DNA of 64,000 bases, taken from Gallionella sp. Its GTDB lineage: Bacteria > Pseudomonadota > Gammaproteobacteria > Burkholderiales > Gallionellaceae. The translations under genes and the position numbers were made by a program. The notes under the pieces are model-generated. The model was given only the letters and a program-made list of their open reading frames with translations. It ran no database searches and was not told the DNA's origin. Positions 25,691 through 33,148 of the stretch are shown in pieces (position 1 is the stretch's first letter; every line of letters begins with the position of its first letter). The stretch spans positions 1 to 64,000 of the forward strand of contig PLWV01000013.1 in assembly GCA_003153155.1 (NCBI GenBank), read 5' to 3'.

Positions 25691-25924
25691 ACGGAAGAGG
25701 ACATTCAGCACAGTCTTCAGGAAGATTAGCTCGTAGTTCAGAAAACGGAAAAACTGGTAGCATGAAATCCACCTTTTGGAAGACGAAAAACAGAGGGAAT
25801 CTCACCAGGATTTCCCATCACCCAGTTTTTACCGCTTCGTGCCAAAAGCCGACATTTGAGTATTCGTTATTGAACGGGCAGCATCCCCATGAATGATGTT
25901 ATTGCGAATAGCAGCACTAAGGCG

Positions 25925-26308
25925 TTATTCCTTCATGCCACTCTGGAGAAGTTGGTCTTCAAACTGTTTGTCTGCATATTGAATATGCGCGAGTACTCTG
26001 GCGAACGGCCAGTGATTGAACCAATCCGTGAACATTTCTTCTCCAACATAGGCTAATTTCCCTTTGAGATGGAGCGCGTCCTGTATCAACTCCTTGTGCT
26101 TATCCTTGTGCCATTCAATATCAGTGTATCCAGACTGAATCATAAGCTGCTCTTCGGTTGCAAAGTGTAAACGTGTAAATGCAATTACGTCATCAATGAT
26201 CCGGTAAATATCTTCCCGCGACTCGTTATTTTTCACAGCATCGTTCAATCTGTTAAGCAGGTTAACAAGCTCCTGATGTTGCTGGTCAATTAGTGTAACA
26301 GCGAACAT
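25925..26308 (-). CDS. Bacteriohemerythrin
   Basis: 127 residues from the ATG at 26308, preceded by GGGAGAGGAG. The di-iron ligand pattern is complete for H...HxxxE...HxxxH...HxxxxD: IDQQHQEL, RLHFATEEQLM, WHKDKHKEL and LAHIQYADKQFED. The usual Trp/Tyr-rich N-terminal strand is short. These four-helix proteins bind O2 reversibly and serve oxygen sensing, storage or delivery in microaerobic bacteria. It is transcribed away from the GGDEF-EAL gene. Confidence 0.92.
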   Translation of the reverse strand: MFAVTLIDQQHQELVNLLNRLNDAVKNNESREDIYRIIDDVIAFTRLHFATEEQLMIQSGYTDIEWHKDKHKELIQDALHLKGKLAYVGEEMFTDWFNHWPFARVLAHIQYADKQFEDQLLQSGMKE

Positions 26309-26699
26309 TTTCACTCCTCTCCCTTAATTGCAAATAATTTTGAAAAATCAGATCTGACGCATTGCTGAGTAATAATCATCGCTTGCAAAAATAACACATC
26401 GTCCATTGATTGAGAAATGCCTGATGCTTGCGTTACGTTGATCCAATGGGTTGAAGGTCCGCTATGTAGAACCCTGTACGACCGCTTGGGGTCGGGAGCC
26501 GCATTCGGTGAACGACGGCTTTCGGGCGGTGTAGTACGTGGCATGGCCGACCGGTAAGTGCCAGAAGCTGCCAGCCAACTTGATATTTCATCCAGCAGCC
26601 GTAGGGCGTAATAACCAACGGGCATTGCGCCGGATGGTTCGCTTTCACCGTTAGTCATTGGACGTACCTTGGGTAATCGTATACCCTGACCATACCAGA
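26309..26699. other. Divergent intergenic region with degenerate repeats
   Basis: Carries a decayed dispersed sequence around 26480-26600 (GGGTCGGGAGCC, GACGGCTTTCGGGC, GACCGGTAAGTGCCAGAAGCTGCC). Promoters for both the hemerythrin and the GGDEF-EAL gene should lie here, but no clear boxes are recognised. Confidence 0.4.
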
Positions 26700-29600
26700 A
26701 TGACAGTGCGATCTACCAAGATATTTTGTTCCAAAATGAATAAAGACCAGCAACTCTCACACGATCTTGCACATCGCCTCCGGCTCATGGATGTTTTGGA
26801 TCGGATTACGCAAATCAGTCTTGCCAACGAGAACATGGGAGATGTTCTCCGTGGCGTACTGGATTTAGTGCTTGAGGTTTTCAATGCGGACCGCGCCTGG
26901 TTCTTGTATGCCTGCGATCCTGATGTGCCATTCTGGGGTGTTCCTATGGAGCGCACGCGTCCAGGGTGGCCGGGGCTAGCTGCACTGGGTGAGAAGATCG
27001 CGATGAACAGCGATTTATCCGAAATATTCAGCGAGTTGCTCAGGATCAATGGCACGATCCAATATGGTCCTCATACCGATCATCCCATCCCGCATTCCAT
27101 TGTCGAGCATTTCTCAGTCAAATCCCAATTGATGATTGCGCTACGGCCGAAAACCGGAAATTCTTGGGTATTCGGCCTGCACCATTGTGTAAGTGAAGTT
27201 ATGCATGATGAAGAAGATATGCATCTTTTTACGGCTATCGCCCAACGTATTTCGGACTTCCTCAGCGGCCTGATTTTAATCGAGCAACTTCGCGAGAGTG
27301 AAGAGCGCTGGAAATTCGCACTGGAAGGCGCAGGAGACGGAATGTGGGATTGGAACCCCCAAACCGATGAAGCCTTGTTTTCCAAGCACTGGAAAGAAAT
27401 GGTCGGCTACGCCGAGCATGAATTTCCGGATACCGGAACTGCTTGGGTAGAACATCTGCATCCCGATGACAAGGATCACGTGTTATCCGCCATCCAGGAA
27501 TATTTCGCAGGTGAACAACCGCTCTATGTCGTTGAGTTCCGCATGCGCTGCAAAGATGGCTCTTGGAAATGGATACTGGCCCGGGGGAAGCTGGTCAATC
27601 GTGATGCTGATGGAAATCCATTGCGGATGATCGGTACACACACCGACATTACCGAGCGCAAGCAGGTTGAGGCCACGCTCCGGAAATCGAAGGAATTGCT
27701 CCAGTCCATCGTAGAACATATGCCAGTCCGCATATTCTGGAAGGATCGCGATTTGCACTATCTGGGCGGCAACACTCAGTTTGCGAAAGATGCCGGGCAC
27801 TCCAGTCCTGACGAACTGAGCGGTAAAACCGATTTTGAAATGGGGTGGAAGGATCAGGCCGAGTTGTACCGCGCCAATGATAAGGCAGTGATAGAATCGG
27901 GTAACCCCAAGCTGGATTACGAAGAGGCATCGACAACACCGGACGGCCACATGATCTGGCTGAGCACCTCCAAGGTACCCCTGCGTGATGAAAGCAACCA
28001 GGTCATTGGTATACTGGGCATCTACCAAGATATCACCTTGCGCAAAAAAGCCGAGGCGGAGATGCGCATCTCCGCTATCGCCTTTGAATCTCAGGAAGGC
28101 ATGATGGTCACCAATGCTAATAACGTGATCCTTCGGGTGAACCAAGCTTTCACCGGAGTCACCGGTTACACCCATGAGGAAATCATTGGCAAGAAAGCAA
28201 ACATACTTAACTCTGGCCATCATGATGCAAACTTCTTCGCGGCAATGTGGGAGAGCATCAATCGCACGGGTGGATGGAAAGGTGAAATCCGGAATCGGCG
28301 CAAGAATGGCGAAATCTACCCGGAGTATCTCAGCATCACCGCAGTGAAAGACAAAAACGGCACCGTCACAAATTACATTGCCACGTTCACCGACCTCACC
28401 GCGATCAATGCGGCGACGGATAAGATCAAACAGTTGGCGTTCTACGACCAGCTCACTGCCCTGCCCAACCGGCGGCTTCTTATGGACCGGCTCCAGCAGT
28501 CGTTGGCTTCCAGTGCGCGCAGTGGCCGGAAAGGTGCGCTGCTGTTCATTGACCTGGACAATTTCAAGGACATCAACGACACCCTCGGCCATGACATCGG
28601 GGACTCACTGCTACAACAGACCGCGCAACGCCTAAAGTCCTGTGTGCGCGAAGTCGACACCGTGGCCCGTCTGGGTGGTGACGAGTTTGTAGTGGTGCTG
28701 GAAGGCCTGAGCGAACATGCTCTTGAAGCGGCAACACAGACGAAAACTGTCGGCGAGAAAATTCTCGCTACGCTCGGCCAGCTTTACCAGCTTGCCAAGT
28801 ATGAATACCAAGGGACCGCCAGCATCGGCGCAACCCTGATTAACGGCCACCAGCAGACGGCAGAGGAACTGATGAAACAAGCCGACATCGCCATGTATCA
28901 GGCCAAAAAAGCCGGTCGTAACACCCTGCGCTTCTTTGTCCCACAAATGCAGGCAAGCATCACCGGCCGTTTCTCATTGGAAGGGGAATTACACAAGGCA
29001 CTTGAGAACCAGCAATTCCAGTTGTATTACCAAATTCAGGTGGACAGTTCGTACAGTCCATTGGGAGCAGAGGCATTGATCCGCTGGATACACCCCTTAC
29101 GCGGAATAGTATCACCTGCTCAATTCATTCCGCTGGCGGAAAAAACCGGGCTGATCCTGCCCATCGGGCAATGGGTGCTGGAGACGGCTTGCACCCAGCT
29201 CAAGGCATGGCAGCAAGAGGTGCTAACCCGTGACCTCGTTCTGGCGGTGAACGTGAGTGCCAAGCAATTCCACCAGGCTGATTTCGTGGCCCAGGTGCAA
29301 GCTGCCGTGCAACACCATGCCATCAACCCGATATTGCTCAAGCTGGAACTGACTGAAGGCATGTTGCTGGAGAACATCGAAGACACTATTGCAACCATGA
29401 ACACATTGAATGAAATCGGCGTCAAGTTCTCATTGGACGACTTCGGCACCGGCTATTCATCCCTGCAATACCTCAAACGGCTGCCGCTCGACCAGATCAA
29501 GATTGACCAGTCGTTCGTACGCGATATTGTCATCGATGACAGCGATAAAGCGATTGTGCGCACTATTATTGCGATGGCACAAAGCTTGAACCTGGATGTC

Positions 29601-29732
29601 ATTGCCGAAGGGGTCGAAACGGCAGCACATCGACAACAGCTTTTGGTCATGGGCTGCCATAACTTCCAAGGCTATCTGTTTAGCAAGCCGGTACCGATTG
29701 AGCAGTTCGAGGCGCTGCTGAAACAGGGCTGA
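26700..29732 (+). CDS. GAF-PAS-PAS-PAS-GGDEF-EAL c-di-GMP signalling protein
   Basis: 1010 residues from the ATG at 26700; 26736 (MNKDQQ) is nearly as likely and neither has a strong ribosome-binding site. Domains in order: GAF (about 15-195), three PAS domains (about 205-320, 335-450, 455-575), GGDEF (about 580-740) and EAL (about 755-1005). The GGDEF signature RLGGDEF is intact with an RxxD inhibitory site five residues before it (REVD). The EAL domain keeps EALIRW and DDFGTGYSSLQYLKRLPLDQIKID, so both synthesis and hydrolysis of cyclic di-GMP are possible. No transmembrane segment, so it senses a cytoplasmic cue. Confidence 0.93.
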   Translation: MTVRSTKIFCSKMNKDQQLSHDLAHRLRLMDVLDRITQISLANENMGDVLRGVLDLVLEVFNADRAWFLYACDPDVPFWGVPMERTRPGWPGLAALGEKIAMNSDLSEIFSELLRINGTIQYGPHTDHPIPHSIVEHFSVKSQLMIALRPKTGNSWVFGLHHCVSEVMHDEEDMHLFTAIAQRISDFLSGLILIEQLRESEERWKFALEGAGDGMWDWNPQTDEALFSKHWKEMVGYAEHEFPDTGTAWVEHLHPDDKDHVLSAIQEYFAGEQPLYVVEFRMRCKDGSWKWILARGKLVNRDADGNPLRMIGTHTDITERKQVEATLRKSKELLQSIVEHMPVRIFWKDRDLHYLGGNTQFAKDAGHSSPDELSGKTDFEMGWKDQAELYRANDKAVIESGNPKLDYEEASTTPDGHMIWLSTSKVPLRDESNQVIGILGIYQDITLRKKAEAEMRISAIAFESQEGMMVTNANNVILRVNQAFTGVTGYTHEEIIGKKANILNSGHHDANFFAAMWESINRTGGWKGEIRNRRKNGEIYPEYLSITAVKDKNGTVTNYIATFTDLTAINAATDKIKQLAFYDQLTALPNRRLLMDRLQQSLASSARSGRKGALLFIDLDNFKDINDTLGHDIGDSLLQQTAQRLKSCVREVDTVARLGGDEFVVVLEGLSEHALEAATQTKTVGEKILATLGQLYQLAKYEYQGTASIGATLINGHQQTAEELMKQADIAMYQAKKAGRNTLRFFVPQMQASITGRFSLEGELHKALENQQFQLYYQIQVDSSYSPLGAEALIRWIHPLRGIVSPAQFIPLAEKTGLILPIGQWVLETACTQLKAWQQEVLTRDLVLAVNVSAKQFHQADFVAQVQAAVQHHAINPILLKLELTEGMLLENIEDTIATMNTLNEIGVKFSLDDFGTGYSSLQYLKRLPLDQIKIDQSFVRDIVIDDSDKAIVRTIIAMAQSLNLDVIAEGVETAAHRQQLLVMGCHNFQGYLFSKPVPIEQFEALLKQG

Positions 29733-29876
29733 TTGCTGTTGATGGTGTTGTGGCGGAAACCGAACGGCTGCTTCGGAGCAAGTCGAAGGTCAGCTTTGTG
29801 TCGATAGTTCCGCTTGGTGAATGGCAGGTTTCAGCCCAAGTTGTGTAAAAACTCCAAGCGAAAGGGGGTACCCTAA

Positions 29877-29946
29877 AATGATATGGGGACGTAGCTCAAT
29901 TCTTAATCTACGAAAATCAATGGGGCTCCGTCCCCATATTATCAAT
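29877..29946 (+). repeat. Hairpin direct repeat, copy 1, upstream of the 59-aa gene
   Basis: About 70 bp starting AATGATATGGGGACG. Outer arms ATATGGGGACG and CGTCCCCATAT pair perfectly, and an inner pair CGTAG/CTACG nests inside. It recurs in the same orientation at 30151-30218 with about three substitutions and a 2-base indel. Confidence 0.88.
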
Positions 29947-29965
29947 CAAGCTTAGGAGTAACGAG

Positions 29966-30145
29966 ATGAAAAAAGACGAAACAAGAAAGATACTGTTGGA
30001 CGATATCGATAATTTTCGGTTGAAAGCCAAATACTACGAGTCACTTCGGTTATTTGAGGCGGCAAAATATGCTGGCAACCTTGCCTCAAACCTTGAGCTG
30101 GCACTCACGACAATGCCCTCCGATGACGATCCGGAGATTTCCTGA
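29966..30145 (+). CDS. 59-residue orphan protein between two direct repeats
   Basis: Starts ATG at 29966 with TAGGAG upstream and ends TGA at 30143-30145. The protein (MKKDETRKILLDDIDNFRLK...) is charged and helical, with a Leu/Ala-rich amphipathic middle (ESLRLFEAAKYAGNLASNLE) and an acidic tail (SDDDPEIS). No signal peptide or membrane segment and no family recognised. The clear ribosome-binding site and clean frame favour a real gene. Its position exactly between two copies of a hairpin repeat suggests a small mobile or cassette-like unit. Confidence 0.65.
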   Translation: MKKDETRKILLDDIDNFRLKAKYYESLRLFEAAKYAGNLASNLELALTTMPSDDDPEIS

Positions 30146-30150
30146 AATGG

Positions 30151-30218
30151 AATGATATGGTGACGTAGCTCAATGCTTAATCTACGAAAATCAATGGGGC
30201 GCCGTCCCCATATCAATC
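30151..30218 (+). repeat. Hairpin direct repeat, copy 2, downstream of the 59-aa gene
   Basis: Begins AATGATATGGTGACG and ends CGTCCCCATATCAATC. The outer stem has one mismatch relative to copy 1; the inner CGTAG/CTACG pair is kept. It starts 5 bases after the small gene's stop and ends just before the DrrA-like start codon. Confidence 0.88.
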
Positions 30219-30222
30219 CCAT

Positions 30223-31038
30223 ATGAGCACGGCCACATCCGACCGATTTGCCATCACAACGTCTGAACTGACACGCCAGTTCGGGCCTTTGACTGCGGTG
30301 GATCACGTCGAGCTGTGTGTGCCCTATGGGGAAATTTTCGGCTTGCTCGGTGCAAATGGCGCGGGCAAGAGCACCGTTATCAAGATGCTCACGACGCTGC
30401 TGTCGCCCACATCAGGGTCAGCCGAAGTCGGAGGATTCGACATCATCAAATCTCCGGGAGAGGTCAGGCGGCGCATCGGCTATGTGTCGCAACTCGTGTC
30501 GGCCGACGGTGCCCTGACCGGCTACGAGAATCTGCGCCTGTCGGCCAAACTCTATGGCCTGGCCAAGGCAGAGAGGGGCGAGCGCATCGCCGATGCGCTG
30601 GACTTCATGGGCCTTGCCGATTCGGCGCACAAGCTGGTGAAAACCTATTCCGGCGGGATGATCCGCAGGCTTGAGCTTGCCCAGGCCATGTTGCATCGCC
30701 CTGCGATCCTGTTCCTCGACGAGCCGACGATCGGGCTCGATCCGGTTGCGCGCCGTATGGTGTGGGATCGCCTGCTGGATCTCAGGCATGACTATGGCAT
30801 AACGGTTCTCATCACCACGCACGATATGGAAGAAGCCGAGATGCTTTCCGACAATTTAGCGATTCTGCATATGGGGCGAATAAGTGTGATCGGGAAGCCT
30901 GCCGAGTTGCGCGCGGGGCTCGGAGCGGACGCGACCATGGATGACGTGTTCGTTCATTACGCGGGCGGCTTGATTCACGAAGGCGGGACTTTCCGCGAGG
31001 TCGCCCAGACCCGCAGGACTGCTCACCGCCTCGGCTGA
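30223..31038 (+). CDS. ABC exporter ATP-binding protein (DrrA-like)
   Basis: 271 residues. Walker A GANGAGKSTVIKML (about 43-56), signature YSGGMIRRLELAQAM, Walker B AILFLDEPTIGLDP and H-loop TTHDMEEAEML are intact. The daunorubicin-resistance (DrrA) branch is suggested by the short C-terminal region (ATMDDVFVHYAGG). It pairs with the following permease, 11 bases downstream. Substrate unknown; drug or lipid export are the usual roles. Confidence 0.9.
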   Translation: MSTATSDRFAITTSELTRQFGPLTAVDHVELCVPYGEIFGLLGANGAGKSTVIKMLTTLLSPTSGSAEVGGFDIIKSPGEVRRRIGYVSQLVSADGALTGYENLRLSAKLYGLAKAERGERIADALDFMGLADSAHKLVKTYSGGMIRRLELAQAMLHRPAILFLDEPTIGLDPVARRMVWDRLLDLRHDYGITVLITTHDMEEAEMLSDNLAILHMGRISVIGKPAELRAGLGADATMDDVFVHYAGGLIHEGGTFREVAQTRRTAHRLG

Positions 31039-31049
31039 GCGACGAACAG

Positions 31050-31820
31050 ATGGAACGATTCATCCGCGAGAATGTTGCGATTGTTGAAGTAGAGCTGATC
31101 AAGCTGATCCGTGATCCGACCGAAATCATTTCCCGCGCGGTGCAACCCGTACTGTGGCTGGTGGTGTTCGGACAGGTTCTCGCCCAGGTTCGCGGCATCC
31201 ACACCGGGCAGTTGAGCTACCTTGCGTTCATCACGCCCGGAATCCTCGCGCAGAGCGTTCTGTTCAGCGCGATCTTCTATGGCATCGCAATAATCTGGGA
31301 GCGCGATCTTGGGGTGGTGCATAAACTGCTGGTGAGTCCCGCCCGGCGCAGCTCGCTGGTTTTTGGTAAAGCGGTCGCCGCCGGATTCCGCGGCATTCTG
31401 CAGGCAGTTGTCATTTACCTCGTCGCTCTCGTTATGCATGTTTCGCTCAGGCTAGATCCACTGGCAATTTTCGCAGTGCTGGCCAGCGTGATGCTGGGAT
31501 CGGGAATCTTTGCCACCTTCTCGCTCATCATCGCGTGTATCGTAAAAACGCGCGAGCGTTTCATGGGCATCGGGCAGCTCCTGACCATGCCCATGTTTTT
31601 CGCGAGCAACGCAATCTATCCGCTGGACATCATGCCAAGCTGGCTGCGTGTCATCGCGCAGATCAATCCACTCACTTATCTGATTGACGCGCTACGCGGA
31701 CTCATGATCACAGGAGGGGAAAACGTTCACGGTTACGCTGTTGATTTCGCGGTTATGCTCGTGGTGTTCGCTGCCCTGCTATTCGTCGCAGTGAGGTTAT
31801 ACCCGACGTTGGCGGAATAA
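31050..31820 (+). CDS. ABC-2 type permease (DrrB-like)
   Basis: 256 residues, six membrane segments. The ABC-2 signature region is 'TMPMFFASNAIYPLDIMPSWLRVIAQINPLTYLIDALRGLM' near the C-terminal third. The N-terminal amphipathic part 'VEVELIKLIRDPTEIISRAVQPVLWLVVFGQVL' is typical of DrrB. Membrane half of the exporter with the upstream ATPase. Confidence 0.88.
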   Translation: MERFIRENVAIVEVELIKLIRDPTEIISRAVQPVLWLVVFGQVLAQVRGIHTGQLSYLAFITPGILAQSVLFSAIFYGIAIIWERDLGVVHKLLVSPARRSSLVFGKAVAAGFRGILQAVVIYLVALVMHVSLRLDPLAIFAVLASVMLGSGIFATFSLIIACIVKTRERFMGIGQLLTMPMFFASNAIYPLDIMPSWLRVIAQINPLTYLIDALRGLMITGGENVHGYAVDFAVMLVVFAALLFVAVRLYPTLAE

Positions 31821-32132
31821 GTACTGCACTGGGTTTTGGCCTGCGTGTAATCTTTTCGAAAAAGCAATATTCAAATATTGACCTCAGTGGACGGCAAAAA
31901 AAACTGGCTGGGCGCATTACTGAATGTCTATGTTGAATTGCACCTCAGATTGACCCGTCCTGTGTATTATTGAAAGAACGGAGGTGGATCAATGTTAAAT
32001 GCAAAATTCAAAACCAAATGGCTCAATCCAGAAAGCGCTTCAACACGCTGGGCTATGGCATACCGGATGATCACTCCATGAGAGTGATCGGCTTTTCCCG
32101 ATAATGCTGCCAGATAACATATCGCTCTACCG

Positions 32133-32264
32133 GAGGGGCGGTTGGGTGCGGAATCTGAATCGAAGGTTGTTGGTCGCCGCCCGAGTACTGGTTCATTGAA
32201 CGTCCGCCATATTGGAATTGAGATGGACGATGCTTTGGAGATGGCGGAACAAACTGAAGTCTGA
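32133..32264 (+). pseudogene. C-terminal relic of a tyrosine recombinase (integrase)
   Basis: One frame reads ...VRHIGIEMDDALEMAEQTEV followed by a stop at 32262-32264. This matches the usual last residues of phage-type integrases (TVRYLGIEVDDALEIAEQ). Only about 40 codons remain, joined upstream to unrelated sequence, so it is dead. Basis is a remembered family tail, not a search. Confidence 0.6.
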
Positions 32265-32305
32265 TTTGGCCATGGGATCGCGACTATCCACTCGGTCGCA
32301 ATCCG

Positions 32306-32383
32306 AGAATAATTTCCAAAAGCGCGCTCATTGAATTCTGGCAAAAACATCCGGATGCCGAGACACCGATGAAACTATTTTAA
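32306..32383 (+). pseudogene. N-terminal relic of a HigB-type mRNA interferase
   Basis: The frame RIISKSALIEFWQKHPDAET corresponds to the start of HigB toxins (RVISKxxLxxFWxKHPDAE), but it lacks an initiator ATG and stops at 32381 after 25 codons. No antitoxin gene follows. It is a fragment of a former toxin-antitoxin locus. Confidence 0.6.
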
Positions 32384-32535
32384 AGTTTGCTTGCCTTATT
32401 TTGCTCATAGCGCAAGCTTCACCCGTTTTTCCTCCCTGAGCAGGTGTCTTAACTCATCACAATTTGTTAAGACGTTTGCCTATGAGCTTCCTTTTTGGGT
32501 TCAGGGGCACTTTTTTCAAGGCTTAACGATTGAAA

Positions 32536-32832
32536 ATGCCTGAACGTAACGATTTATCCCGTCACATATTGCCTAACTCGGCACAATTGGTAGGAGTGTG
32601 CATGATGGTTATTCCAGTAGTCAAGCTACTACACTTTGGCCAGGTGGGGTCACTGCTGGATAAATTGCTGGCGGTTGATACCATAATATTTGTAGCGAGT
32701 GCGGGCCTTTCTTATGCGGCAATGCGTGGAGTCAAATCGGCAATTTTAGAAAAATATGCCGACCAGTTTTTTATGCTGGGTCTTTTTGAATTGGCGCTCT
32801 GTGCAGTCTTGTTGGCGTTTGAAATAATCTAG
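32536..32832 (+). CDS. Small three-helix membrane protein of unknown function
   Basis: 98 residues from the ATG at 32536 (an in-frame TTG at 32530 is less likely). Three hydrophobic segments: LVGVCMMVIPVVKLLHF, TIIFVASAGLSYAAM and FFMLGLFELALCAVLLAFEII. No family recognised. It lies about 300 bases before the proton-pump gene and could be either an accessory protein or an unrelated insertion. Confidence 0.55.
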   Translation: MPERNDLSRHILPNSAQLVGVCMMVIPVVKLLHFGQVGSLLDKLLAVDTIIFVASAGLSYAAMRGVKSAILEKYADQFFMLGLFELALCAVLLAFEII

Positions 32833-33148
32833 GCAGAAAGGCAAGGCTCTTTAAGGGGTTGTTGAGTATCAACATTGCTTTTGCCACAAATTATTTGCTT
32901 GGCCAACTTTGCGTTATTGCGCAATGAAGAGATAAAAAGTCAATGTGATTCGTAGGAATGCGACAATCAAATGGGTAATCACGCCGCCATTGACGCTTTA
33001 GCCGTCAGGGGTTTACACACAACCACTTCATATCTCGAACTGCTTCTTCGGTCGGGTTCAGACCGACTCAAACGGACAAAAACGTTCATCCATATGCTAT
33101 TAGAATGCACCCCAGACTTCCCTATATCCGTAAAAAAGGATGGTCACT

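Larger units (their letters stand above)
31821..32535. other. Gene graveyard with integrase and toxin relics
   Basis: 715 bases with no intact gene. Two short protein remnants are recognisable and listed separately (32133-32264 and 32306-32383). The rest is AT-rich and unassigned. Confidence 0.6.

Noticed and set aside
26311-26658. 115-codon minus-strand frame upstream of the hemerythrin gene
   Set aside because: Composed of degenerate repeat sequence; no family features or ribosome-binding site.
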